Below, one piece after another: positions 1 through 7,659 of a stretch of 64,000 nucleotides of DNA. The position numbers were made by a program, and so were the translations under genes. This stretch comes from JAFGUF01 sp040883315 (GTDB lineage Bacteria; Bacillota; Clostridia; Christensenellales; UMGS416). Below the pieces are notes generated by a model. It made no database searches. It was not told the origin of the DNA and saw only the letters and a list, made by a program, of their open reading frames with translations. The first letter of the stretch is position 1; the number at the start of each line of letters is the position of its first letter. Where the stretch lies: the NCBI GenBank assembly GCA_040883315.1, contig JBFLKU010000012.1:124001-188000 (forward strand). The letters are read 5' to 3'.

Positions 1-990
1 GCAAAAAGCGTGATGCATTGCTCAAACTTTTATTTCATAAAGGAGCAGTCAGAGCTTGCAGAAAAGCTGTGTCAGCTATCCTTCGGAGATAAAGTATTCT
101 TTGCCAATTCCGGAGCGGAAGCCAATGAAGGCGCAATCAAGATGGCGAAAAAGTATTTCAGCAAGCAAGGCATAAAAAAGCATAAAATTATAACTCTAGA
201 GAATTCATTCCACGGCAGGACATTGGCAATGGTCGCAGCCACAGGTCAGGCAAAGTATCAAAAGCCATATAAGCCGCTAGTAAATGGCATAACAAACGTA
301 GAAAAAGGAAATATCGAGGCTTTAAAAAATGCCATCGATGATGAAACTGCTGCCGTTATGATGGAGCTGATACAAGGCGAAGGCGGCGTTTTACTGATGG
401 ATGAAGAATATGTGAAGGCTGTTCGTGAATTGTGCGATGAAAAAGGAATACTGCTGATTTTTGACGAGGTGCAGACAGGCATAGCAAGGACAGGAAAAAT
501 GTTTGCCTACGAGCATTTCGGTGTAGCCCCCGATATCATGACCTTAGCTAAAGGGCTAGGCGGCGGATTTCCTATTGGTGCAATAGTAGCAAAGGAAAGC
601 GTTTCAGCATTTGAGTCCGGCGACCATGGCACTACGTTCGGCGGCAACCCGATGGCATGCGCATGTGCATTGGCTGTATTGGAGACTATCGAAAATGATA
701 ATCTGCTGGAGCATGTGGTGAAGACGGGTGAAGTATTTGAAAATAAGCTCATTGAAATAAGCAAAAAGTACGAATTTGTACTTTCTCCGCAAGGCAAAGG
801 CATGCTTAGGGGACTAAAAATAGCTGATAGTGTTAGCATTGCTGACATAATAAATAGTATGCAAGAGAAAGGATATTTGCTTTGCCCCAGCGGCGGCAAC
901 ACATTAAGAATTGTACCGCCCCTGATAATGGACAAACAAAACATAGCAAATATGCTTGAAGCACTGGATGAAGTGCTCAGCCAAATATAG
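1..990 (+). CDS. argD: Acetylornithine aminotransferase, 5' end cut by window edge
   Basis: PLP-dependent class III aminotransferase that converts N-acetylglutamate semialdehyde and glutamate to N-acetylornithine in arginine biosynthesis. The reading frame is open from base 1, so the true start lies upstream and roughly the first 60-70 residues are missing. Visible family landmarks are FANSGAEANEGAIKMA (PLP phosphate binding), the FDEVQTG segment with its PLP-contacting Asp, the TLAKGLGGG loop with the Schiff-base lysine, and TTFGGNP. Its stop is followed 8 bases later by argF, which supports ArgD over other ornithine or GABA aminotransferases of this family. The rest of the arginine operon is presumably upstream, outside the window. 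Confidence 0.93.
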   Translation, partial: AKSVMHCSNFYFIKEQSELAEKLCQLSFGDKVFFANSGAEANEGAIKMAKKYFSKQGIKKHKIITLENSFHGRTLAMVAATGQAKYQKPYKPLVNGITNVEKGNIEALKNAIDDETAAVMMELIQGEGGVLLMDEEYVKAVRELCDEKGILLIFDEVQTGIARTGKMFAYEHFGVAPDIMTLAKGLGGGFPIGAIVAKESVSAFESGDHGTTFGGNPMACACALAVLETIENDNLLEHVVKTGEVFENKLIEISKKYEFVLSPQGKGMLRGLKIADSVSIADIINSMQEKGYLLCPSGGNTLRIVPPLIMDKQNIANMLEALDEVLSQI

Positions 991-998
991 GAGATAAA

Positions 999-1958
999 AT
1001 GAATTTATATAAATATGAAGAAAAACCAATATCAAATAAACATATGCTTTCTCTTTCCACATATTCAAAGGAAGAGATTCTGCAGATAATTTCTTTGGCA
1101 TTAAAACTAAAAGATGAACGCAAAAAAGACATCCCCCACCCTATACTGCAGAATAAAACACTAGCAATGATTTTCACCAAATCATCTACACGTACAAGGG
1201 TATCCTTTGAACAGGGGATAAAAGAGCTGGGAGGATACGGCATGTTTTTATCCTCTAATGATATACAGCTAGGCAGGGGTGAGCCAATATCTGACACAGC
1301 ACAGGTTCTATCCCGCATGGTACATGGCATAATGATTCGCACATTTGCCCAAAGCGACGTAGAGGATTTAGCAAAATACGGCACTATCCCAGTAATTAAC
1401 GGGCTTACAGATGACTATCACCCATGCCAAGTGCTGGCTGATATAATGACTGTATATGAGCATAAAAAAACATTGGATAATTTAAAGCTTAGCTTTTTCG
1501 GCGATGGCAACAACATGGCGAATTCGCTGATGATAATATGCGCAAAGCTGGGAATAGATGTGTATATAGCATGCCCAAAAGAATATGAGCCACAAAGCAG
1601 TATTGTTGCAATGGCACAAAAATTCGCTGAAGAAACCGGAAGTAAAGTTGTTGTATCTCAGGACATAAAGGAATGTGCTGCTGATGCAGATGTTGTATAT
1701 ACTGACGTTTTTGCCAGCATGGGCCAAGAAGGCGATGCAAAAGCTAGGCTGGACGCCATGCTCCCTTTTCAAGTGAATGCAAAGCTTATGTCCATAGCAA
1801 AAGATGATGCACTATTTCTGCACTGTCTGCCAGCACACCGCGGCGAGGAAGTGACAGCTGAAGTGATAGACGGCAAACAATCCGTTGTGTTCGACGAAGC
1901 AGAAAACCGCCTGCATGCTCAAAAAGCATTGATGGCACTTTTGATGAAAGATAATTAA
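999..1958 (+). CDS. argF: Ornithine carbamoyltransferase
   Basis: Transfers the carbamoyl group from carbamoyl phosphate to ornithine, giving citrulline (cytoplasmic, arginine biosynthesis). The 319-residue length is normal. The carbamoyl-phosphate loop SSTRTRVSFE is at about residues 62-71, the HPCQVLAD segment is mid-protein, and the ornithine-binding HCLPAHRGEE loop is near the C-terminus. The start has a good ribosome site (GGAGATAAAATG). It follows argD by 8 bases and its TAA stop shares one base with the ATG of the next gene, so the three are one transcript. Confidence 0.96.
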   Translation: MNLYKYEEKPISNKHMLSLSTYSKEEILQIISLALKLKDERKKDIPHPILQNKTLAMIFTKSSTRTRVSFEQGIKELGGYGMFLSSNDIQLGRGEPISDTAQVLSRMVHGIMIRTFAQSDVEDLAKYGTIPVINGLTDDYHPCQVLADIMTVYEHKKTLDNLKLSFFGDGNNMANSLMIICAKLGIDVYIACPKEYEPQSSIVAMAQKFAEETGSKVVVSQDIKECAADADVVYTDVFASMGQEGDAKARLDAMLPFQVNAKLMSIAKDDALFLHCLPAHRGEEVTAEVIDGKQSVVFDEAENRLHAQKALMALLMKDN

Positions 1959-2464
1959 TGGAAAACATAACTATTCAAATACGACCTGCAAAACTATCTG
2001 ACATACCTGCAATATCTAATTTATTGCAGGTTGCTTTTGCTGATTATTATAATGTGCTAGGCGTAAAAATAAAAACAGCCAACGAAACACATGAAGAAAT
2101 AAAAAAAGAAATCGAAGAAAAGAATGTGTATGTAGCTACTGCGAATATGTTTATGATCGTGGGAACTATTCGCTTTCACAAAGCCGGGGATATTTGCTAT
2201 ATTTCTCGCTTTGGCGTTCTGCCAAAATGGCAGTCTACCGGCACAGGCGGGCTGCTGCTGAAGCAGGCAGAAAGATTCTGTGAAGACAACGACCTGTCGG
2301 CAATGGCTCTGCACACAGCCACAAAGCTGACTAAGCAGGTCTGCTACTACTACAAGCAAGGCTTTTTCATCCACTCAACTACCACAGACAAAGGATATAT
2401 TCGCGGTCTATTAATAAAAGAATACGGCAAAAACTATTCACTGAAAGATATAGAAAAATATTAG
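1958..2464 (+). CDS. GNAT-family N-acetyltransferase at the end of the arg operon
   Basis: A 168-residue single-domain GNAT protein. The start RPAKLSDIPAI is typical of the fold, and LPKWQSTGTGG is the acetyl-CoA pyrophosphate loop (Q-x-x-G-x-G/A form) at about residues 92-102. It overlaps argF by one base, so it is co-translated with arginine genes. That position makes a role as a short ArgA-type N-acetylglutamate synthase possible, but the GNAT fold alone does not fix the substrate; other amine or protein acetylation is equally compatible. Its TAG stop interlocks with the stop of the convergent antiporter gene (shared bases TTAG at 2461-2464), with no terminator hairpin between them. Confidence 0.75.
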   Translation: MENITIQIRPAKLSDIPAISNLLQVAFADYYNVLGVKIKTANETHEEIKKEIEEKNVYVATANMFMIVGTIRFHKAGDICYISRFGVLPKWQSTGTGGLLLKQAERFCEDNDLSAMALHTATKLTKQVCYYYKQGFFIHSTTTDKGYIRGLLIKEYGKNYSLKDIEKY

Positions 2465-4053
2465 GACATCAGCAGATATACAAGAACTGCTGTAAAAAAT
2501 AGCGGCAGGCTCAATGCTATCGTGTTGAAGCTGGCGTCAAATGTTCGCAGCTTTTCAAAAAACTTATTTTTAGTAATTTTCAATTTATACACAGCAAATG
2601 CAGCTGCCAACGTGATCACATATATAATCGACTTGGAAAAATACTCATTCAGCTCTATTTTCACATTCACACCATATAGCAGCTCTATCACCTGTGCACC
2701 GAATATCCCGCCCACAATGCACAGCAAGCCAAGAACTACTAGAATAATCTTGCGATTCAGGGGCACTTTTTCTCCGCCTTCTTTTTTCTCTCCAGGGAAA
2801 ATAGATGAAAACTTCACAAAATATATTAAAGTTCCAAAATTTAAAAATATCAAAATGCCTTCTGTTAATAAAGAATTTGCACTGTGCGAAATCATGTATT
2901 TCGATATTGCACCATTAAATAGCGGCGCTCCTGTGACTGCAAGTATTGCGAATATACAGGATATAGACACCACAGGCATCGTTTTGAAAACACCTCGAAT
3001 TTCGTTTATGTTTCTGGTTTCAAATTTTTCAATTATAATTCCTGCACACAAAAACAAGGCAGATTTAAAAAGCGCATGGCTTATCATATGGTAGAACCCA
3101 CCATATACTGCTCCTTCATCTCCCAAATTTAGTGCAAGCATTATAATTCCAAGCTGTGATACCGTGCTGTATGACAAAATCAGCTTTATATCAGTTTGAG
3201 AAATAGCCAGCATGAATCCTATAAATGCTGTGATTAATCCACAAACAAAGAAAAAATCTGATGTGTCAATCACGTTTATAGCACTGGTAATTCGGAAAAA
3301 CAAATATACTCCGCCCTTTACATACAGCCCGGATAATACCGCCGAAACCACAGATGGTGCACTCGGCGTGCCGTGTGCCTTTGGCAGCCACGAAAACAGC
3401 GGCATCAATGCAGCCTTTAGTGAAACAGATGTGATAATCAACGCATAAGGAAAATATAGTGCCTTTGTATCCGAGAGCAAAGGAGCAAGTTCCTTTATCC
3501 TTCGCAGGCTGAATGTTCCTAGCACTTTATACAGTACAACTATTCCCAACAAATAAAATGTCATGGAAAATACATTTATCAATAGATAAATAAGACCGTC
3601 ATACATGGAGCGAGAGTCCCTTTTATACATTATCAAAAGAGACACAATTATTGTGGATACCTCTACCAAAACAAATATTGAGAATAAATCATCCATCAAA
3701 AATATGCCTGCTATCAGCCCCTGCAAGGTAAGATAGAGCATGTAAAACATTTTGTCTACATAATGCCTTGATGAATTGTAGATGACAAACATCATAAAAA
3801 GGAAAGATGAAAGCATTACAAAGGACATAGAAAGCGAATCTGCATATAGCGCTATTCCTACAGGAGGCAGCCACCCGCCAATGTTAAATACCATTTCGGC
3901 ATTTTGCACATTTATCATGCAGTAAACTGCAATAACAAACTGTGTAATTTGTGCTGCAATAGCCAGATATAAACTTACCTTTTTGGGTATAAGATAAATT
4001 AATATTCCTGATATTATAGGCAGCAGTATTAAAATGCTTAGTAAATAGCTCAT
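2461..4053 (-). CDS. mnhD: MrpD/MbhH-type proton-translocating antiporter subunit
   Basis: 530-residue polytopic membrane protein of the NuoL/M/N-MrpD family, the ion-pumping antiporter subunit. Family landmarks are the membrane glutamate in VEVSTIIVSLL, the lysine in SLKAALMPLFSWLPKAH, the SAPSVVSAVLSG helix, and the second lysine helix HALFKSALFLCAG. Last gene of the eight-gene operon; its ATG overlaps the stop of mnhC by four bases (ATGA). It is the only large NuoL-like subunit here, as in archaeal Mbh modules, because a full MrpA is absent. Very likely part of a Na+/H+ or K+/H+ antiporter in the cytoplasmic membrane; the coupled ion cannot be read from the sequence. Confidence 0.88.
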   Translation of the reverse strand: MSYLLSILILLPIISGILIYLIPKKVSLYLAIAAQITQFVIAVYCMINVQNAEMVFNIGGWLPPVGIALYADSLSMSFVMLSSFLFMMFVIYNSSRHYVDKMFYMLYLTLQGLIAGIFLMDDLFSIFVLVEVSTIIVSLLIMYKRDSRSMYDGLIYLLINVFSMTFYLLGIVVLYKVLGTFSLRRIKELAPLLSDTKALYFPYALIITSVSLKAALMPLFSWLPKAHGTPSAPSVVSAVLSGLYVKGGVYLFFRITSAINVIDTSDFFFVCGLITAFIGFMLAISQTDIKLILSYSTVSQLGIIMLALNLGDEGAVYGGFYHMISHALFKSALFLCAGIIIEKFETRNINEIRGVFKTMPVVSISCIFAILAVTGAPLFNGAISKYMISHSANSLLTEGILIFLNFGTLIYFVKFSSIFPGEKKEGGEKVPLNRKIILVVLGLLCIVGGIFGAQVIELLYGVNVKIELNEYFSKSIIYVITLAAAFAVYKLKITKNKFFEKLRTFDASFNTIALSLPLFFTAVLVYLLMS

Positions 4054-4415
4054 TGTTCTTTGTCCCTTACGATTTTTGCCTTTTCCCAGTTTGTTGTGCC
4101 GTATTTATGATATAGATTAATAAACATAGTCAGTGCAATCGCCGTAACGCCTACTCCTATTACAATGGCTGTTATCATCAATGCCTGTGGTATTGGGTCT
4201 GCAATGTTCGCACTATCTATAGTATCATTTAAAATTGGTGCTTTCTCATAGGCATTGCTGGATGCAACAAAAAACAGAATGATGGCTGTTTCCATTATTC
4301 CCAGAGATATTACTGTCTTCACAATGTTGCGTCTTGCGATTATTCCATATACTCCAATAAAAAAAATAATAATCGCCGCTATTTCGCCAAATGAAAAATT
4401 ACCTAAAAAGTTCAT
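4050..4415 (-). CDS. mnhC: MnhC/MbhG-type (NuoK-like) antiporter subunit
   Basis: 121-residue membrane protein with three predicted helices. The hallmark DPIPQALMITAIVIGVG, found in MrpC and NuoK homologues, is at about residues 73-89 and supports the assignment strongly. It starts directly after the stop of mnhB and overlaps mnhD by four bases, so translation is coupled. Length matches MrpC (about 110-125 residues). Acts with MnhD in the proton path of the antiporter. Confidence 0.88.
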   Translation of the reverse strand: MNFLGNFSFGEIAAIIIFFIGVYGIIARRNIVKTVISLGIMETAIILFFVASSNAYEKAPILNDTIDSANIADPIPQALMITAIVIGVGVTAIALTMFINLYHKYGTTNWEKAKIVRDKEQ

Positions 4416-4799
4416 CTATCTTCCCTCATAAAAAACATATCTAAAAAAAACTATGCTCAGTCCGCAGCTCACCTTAATTGCTATAATTACATTTAAAAGC
4501 AGCATCCACATGTCTCCCAGCTTTTCACCCATATTCATACTGCCGGCTATCACAAAGGCAGACAAAAGCAGAACCCCCAGCATCAGTACCTTCTCTACTA
4601 ATTTCAGAATGTCCAGCCTCAGCTCCTTGGTAGGCTCGCTTAAGTAGCGCATTATAAAAACTGATGAGAGCACAGCACCGCCCTGAAAGCCGCCGCCTAC
4701 ACTGTCAGCGCCGTTTACCACCACATACACACCGAAAACCAATGCAAATGGTATCAGCATTTTTGATACATATGAAATTATTGCAGAATTGCTATTCAT
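4416..4799 (-). CDS. mnhB: MnhB/MbhF-type antiporter subunit
   Basis: About 127 residues with four hydrophobic stretches. The segment GGGFQGGAVLSSVFIMRYL is diagnostic for the MnhB domain. I place the start at the ATG at 4799 (protein begins MNSNSAIIS) because a TTGGAG ribosome site sits eight bases before it; the in-frame GTG nine bases upstream lies just behind that site. It overlaps the end of the MbhE-like gene. Order and adjacency match MbhF in archaeal Mbh operons. Confidence 0.87.
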   Translation of the reverse strand: MNSNSAIISYVSKMLIPFALVFGVYVVVNGADSVGGGFQGGAVLSSVFIMRYLSEPTKELRLDILKLVEKVLMLGVLLLSAFVIAGSMNMGEKLGDMWMLLLNVIIAIKVSCGLSIVFFRYVFYEGR

Positions 4800-5073
4800 C
4801 TGTTTCACTCCAAGAAAATGTAATTACAGCCAATGCTGAAAGCATCAAAACCATCGCCTCAAACAATGTATCCCACAATCTATAATTTAGATAGATGGAA
4901 GTAACCGCATTCAGCGCACCTGTCTGGCTATTGTGATTTTCCAAAATGTATTCTTTTGCGCTGTACTTTTCGCTGCTCTCTTCCCTATTGCTGAAGTAAT
5001 AGCCCACAAGAGAAACACAGCACATGGCAACACATACCAGCATGATTATAAATCTTCTTTTTTTAGCCGTCAT
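4792..5073 (-). CDS. MbhE-like subunit (counterpart of the MrpA C-terminal helices)
   Basis: 93-residue protein with an N-terminal transmembrane helix (about residues 8-26), a polar middle and a second helix. The segment NYRLWDTLFEAMVLMLSALAV corresponds to the 'FR-x-FDT-x-GE' helix near the end of MrpA and to MbhE. It lies between the DUF4040 gene and mnhB and overlaps both, exactly the Mbh order. With the DUF4040 protein it replaces the C-terminal part of MrpA that this operon otherwise lacks. An AGAGGAA ribosome site stands seven bases before the ATG. The symbol is left empty because no hydrogenase is present. Confidence 0.78.
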   Translation of the reverse strand: MTAKKRRFIIMLVCVAMCCVSLVGYYFSNREESSEKYSAKEYILENHNSQTGALNAVTSIYLNYRLWDTLFEAMVLMLSALAVITFSWSETDE

Positions 5074-5608
5074 AGTCTGTTTCCTCTATCATGGATATAA
5101 ACATTACTTCATTGAATTCATCGCTTTCCTTCATGAATTTTTCTACTAAATCCATGTTTAGGTTTTCTTTTCCTGAATATACATTCAGGCTCTCCGGTAT
5201 CCCCACAACAAGTAAGTCAAATTTATCCTGCTCATGAAGTGATTCATCATCTAGGCTGGTTCTCACCAGCTGTGGCTCAAAATCATGGTTTACTAGAAAT
5301 TTTTCTAAATCATCTATGAATTTCTCGCACATAGTCTGCGAAACTTTGCAGTCCTTGTCCTCCACATAGTATATGGTCATAATTCTATATTTTTTCAGTG
5401 CAGTCAACAGCAAAATAACAGATATAGTACATCCGATAACAGCCTCTGCAATTGCAACATCCGGTGCATTCGCAAGCAGATAGACAAATGATGAGAGCAG
5501 TGAAAACGCACCCATGTATATTATGGCTCTGCGCAGCTTCATAGCGCTCACAGATACTATCGCAAGCACTATCATCATAGCTAATACAAATACTTCAACT
5601 ACCATCAT
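5063..5608 (-). CDS. DUF4040/MbhD-type antiporter subunit with extra soluble C-terminal domain
   Basis: The N-terminal half (about residues 1-75) has three helices and carries the family signature APDVAIAEAVIG at about residues 48-59, the part that aligns with the MrpA/MbhD core. Residues from about 76 to 181 form a soluble acidic domain of roughly 105 residues, including FDLLVVGIPESLN, that is not part of standard MbhD (about 90-100 residues). I chose the ATG at 5608, just past the mnhG stop, because the family begins directly with the first helix; an upstream GTG at 5641 would add 11 unlikely residues and overlap mnhG. A second ATG follows at 5605. It overlaps the MbhE-like gene by 11 bases. 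Confidence 0.8.
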   Translation of the reverse strand: MMVVEVFVLAMMIVLAIVSVSAMKLRRAIIYMGAFSLLSSFVYLLANAPDVAIAEAVIGCTISVILLLTALKKYRIMTIYYVEDKDCKVSQTMCEKFIDDLEKFLVNHDFEPQLVRTSLDDESLHEQDKFDLLVVGIPESLNVYSGKENLNMDLVEKFMKESDEFNEVMFISMIEETDYDG

Positions 5609-5609
5609 A

Positions 5610-5900
5610 CTATTTAGCCCTATATCCGCTTTCGTATGCACTTGCCGCTATAGCATGGGATGACAGCGGCGATGTTATCAGCGACAGCACCAGAATTATT
5701 AATATCTTGGCAGCAAACATAAAACTAGGAGATATCGCCATCATTCCCGTCATCATCAGTGTCAGCCCAACAGCGTCCACATTGGAGCTGACAAGCAGTC
5801 TAGAATAGACAACAGGAAACCTAAAAAGCCCCAGCACGCCAAATGCCGCCATCAAAAGCCCTGCACCTATTAATACATTGCCTAAAATATCTAGTACCAT
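5610..5900 (-). CDS. mnhG: MnhG/MbhC-type antiporter subunit
   Basis: 96-residue membrane protein with three helices. FGVLGLFRFPVVYSRL and the VDAVGLTLMMTG helix match the MnhG/PhaG family, including its conserved arginine region. The ATG at 5900 shares one base with the mnhF TGA stop (TGATG) and has a GAGGGGG ribosome site inside mnhF. Accessory subunit needed for assembly of Mrp-type antiporters. Confidence 0.88.
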   Translation of the reverse strand: MVLDILGNVLIGAGLLMAAFGVLGLFRFPVVYSRLLVSSNVDAVGLTLMMTGMMAISPSFMFAAKILIILVLSLITSPLSSHAIAASAYESGYRAK

Positions 5901-6151
5901 CAAATGCCCCCTCTTTCACGAACAAATCTGGCTATCAAAACCGTAGCAATAAATGAAAGCAGAGTATATACTATTGCGATATCCAGCAAAAAAGATTGTG
6001 ATGTAATAATACTTAGCATAACAATGCTTATTGTTATCTTGGAAGAAAGCTGATTGAAGGTAAGCAGCCTATCCCAAATAGTTGGGCCTTGAATCATTCT
6101 AATAATTACTATAATGCCTAGTGTGCCCAATATGCTGATGAAATATACCAT
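5900..6151 (-). CDS. mnhF: MnhF/MbhB-type antiporter subunit
   Basis: 83-residue, three-helix protein. The segment IRMIQGPTIWDRLLTFN is the characteristic MnhF loop (GPT-x-x-DR), followed by the DIAIVYTLLSF helix. Length is normal for the family. It lies one base after mnhE and overlaps mnhG by one base, so it is fully embedded in the antiporter operon. Confidence 0.9.
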   Translation of the reverse strand: MVYFISILGTLGIIVIIRMIQGPTIWDRLLTFNQLSSKITISIVMLSIITSQSFLLDIAIVYTLLSFIATVLIARFVRERGGI

Positions 6152-6152
6152 G

Positions 6153-6644
6153 TTAGCTCTCTCTTACCACAAATTTATTTATATTCTTTTCAAATTCTTC
6201 AATACTCTTTGTATCGAATTGCTCCCCTTTTTTGCATAGCTGCATGATGAGCAAATCATTATCTTTTCTGTTCACCGTTACAGTTCCTGGCGTCAATGTT
6301 ATGGAATTCGAAAGTAAATTCAATGCGAATTCATTTTTTAATCCACTTTCATAGTGTGCAAAATGCAGCTTCGCATCTCCGCGAACCGTTAAAATAGCCG
6401 CTTTAACACCGGATGTCATAACATTAGCAATCAAATAGAAAAAGTATAATAAAAATCCCAATGGATTTATGGGGAAAAAATTACTATATTCATCAAATAG
6501 AAAATATTTATCGGAAAATATAATAGCAATTGTAGAAACAGCCAGTCCAATCGCAAAATTTAACCAGCTTATCTTCTCTATCAGCACCATATAAATAAGT
6601 GCATATATGCACAAAATAGTAAGTAGTCTAAAAAACTTTTTCAA
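6153..6644 (-). CDS. mnhE: MnhE/MbhA-type antiporter subunit, first gene of operon
   Basis: About 163 residues. Two closely spaced N-terminal helices (about residues 5-40) are followed by a soluble domain with the MnhE features AAILTVRGDAKLHFAHYESG and NSITLTPGTVTV. I set the start at the TTG at 6644 because AAGGAG stands seven bases before it; an ATG at 6698 would add 18 residues and leave the ribosome site inside the coding region. A TATAAT -10 on this strand lies at 6666-6671. First gene of the eight-gene minus-strand operon, divergent from the PHP gene. Confidence 0.85.
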   Translation of the reverse strand: MKKFFRLLTILCIYALIYMVLIEKISWLNFAIGLAVSTIAIIFSDKYFLFDEYSNFFPINPLGFLLYFFYLIANVMTSGVKAAILTVRGDAKLHFAHYESGLKNEFALNLLSNSITLTPGTVTVNRKDNDLLIMQLCKKGEQFDTKSIEEFEKNINKFVVRES

Positions 6645-6665
6645 GCAGACACTCCTTCCATATCC

Positions 6666-6695
6666 ATTATATAATAATATTGACCAAAAATCTAA
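6666..6695 (-). promoter_or_regulatory. Probable promoter of the antiporter operon
   Basis: On the minus strand TATAAT (6666-6671) lies about 22 bases before the TTG start of mnhE. The -35 is weak (TTAGAT, 18-base spacer). A start point near 6659 would leave a very short leader beginning just ahead of the ribosome site. Only the -10 is convincing. Confidence 0.45.
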
Positions 6696-6753
6696 CACAA
6701 AGAATGTATTTTTATTATTATATTTTTTTATTGCAGCAAGATGTCGTATAAAA

Positions 6754-6782
6754 TTGAATATATCATATATCTATTGTATAAT
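6754..6782 (+). promoter_or_regulatory. Promoter of the PHP phosphoesterase gene
   Basis: TTGAAT (6754-6759), a 17-base spacer and TATAAT (6777-6782) form a near-consensus vegetative promoter. The predicted start point near 6789 lies inside the AAAGGAG ribosome site (6788-6794), ten bases before the ATG, so the leader would be unusually short. It is back-to-back with the antiporter operon promoter. Confidence 0.6.
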
Positions 6783-6798
6783 TTCATAAAGGAGATTT

Positions 6799-7635
6799 AT
6801 GATTTACGATTTTCATATGCACACTATAAATTCAGATGGCAGCCTTCCTGCATACGAGCTGGTTAAGCTGGCAAAGCAGGCTAATGTTGATGTAATGTGC
6901 ATAACCGACCACGATACTTTAAGCTCTATCACAGAAGCCGAAAAACTGAGTAAGATAGAAAAAGATATTGAAATACACGGCGGCTTGGAAATATCCACTT
7001 ATATATCCAGTGCAAACAGACACGCACATATTCTGGCATATAGGTGCAACAAAGACAACAAAGCTCTAAAAGCAATGGTGGATACTACTTTGAAACGGCG
7101 TACAGAGTCATTTTATAAATCCGTTGATATCATAAACAAACATGGCGATTTTCAAATAGAGATAAGTGAGCTGGAAAAATACAAAAAGTCCGACGGCATG
7201 TATAAGCAGCACATAATGAAATATTTGCTGGATGCCGGATATGTGGATGATTTAAACAGCGACGTAAAAAGAAAAATGTTCAGCCGCTCTAGCGGGTATG
7301 CATTTGTTGGCTTTGAATATCCAGAATGTACATATGCTATAGAGGCCGTACGAAATGCAGGCGGCATACCAGTACTGGCTCACACATTCTACAGTGATAA
7401 TTTCCATGCAGTGGATGAAATGATAGAAGCAGGGCTTATGGGTATAGAGGTATATCATCCAAAGCATAACGAACATCAGATGCAGCTACTAGATGAATTC
7501 TGCATGAAGCGCAATCTTTTGGAAACATGCGGCAGTGATTTTCACGGAATATTCAATGATGTGGATACAGATATAGGAAAAACATCAGTCGATAATAGTA
7601 AAATTAGAGAGTTTTTAGAATTTTTAAGAAAATAA
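6799..7635 (+). CDS. PHP-domain metal-dependent phosphoesterase (TrpH/YciV type)
   Basis: 278-residue PHP-superfamily protein. Metal ligands are visible as HMH at residues 6-8, the ITDHDT motif at 35-40, the glutamate of GLEIS, AHTF and the C-terminal GSDFHG. Related characterised proteins remove phosphates from 3',5'-nucleoside bisphosphates or trim RNA 5' ends, so a role in nucleotide or RNA turnover is likely, but the substrate cannot be fixed by sequence. The start has AAAGGAG four bases upstream. The LCP gene follows 24 bases downstream and is probably co-transcribed. Confidence 0.82.
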   Translation: MIYDFHMHTINSDGSLPAYELVKLAKQANVDVMCITDHDTLSSITEAEKLSKIEKDIEIHGGLEISTYISSANRHAHILAYRCNKDNKALKAMVDTTLKRRTESFYKSVDIINKHGDFQIEISELEKYKKSDGMYKQHIMKYLLDAGYVDDLNSDVKRKMFSRSSGYAFVGFEYPECTYAIEAVRNAGGIPVLAHTFYSDNFHAVDEMIEAGLMGIEVYHPKHNEHQMQLLDEFCMKRNLLETCGSDFHGIFNDVDTDIGKTSVDNSKIREFLEFLRK

Positions 7636-7659
7636 AGATAAAATTAATTGAGGTGAATA

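Noticed and set aside
2522..3094. 190-codon plus-strand frame opposite mnhD
   Set aside because: It is the reverse complement of membrane-protein codons; mnhD has full family motifs and operon context.
6607..6789. Small plus-strand gene in the mnhE/PHP gap
   Set aside because: It runs over the two divergent promoters, has no ribosome site, and ends in the PHP leader.
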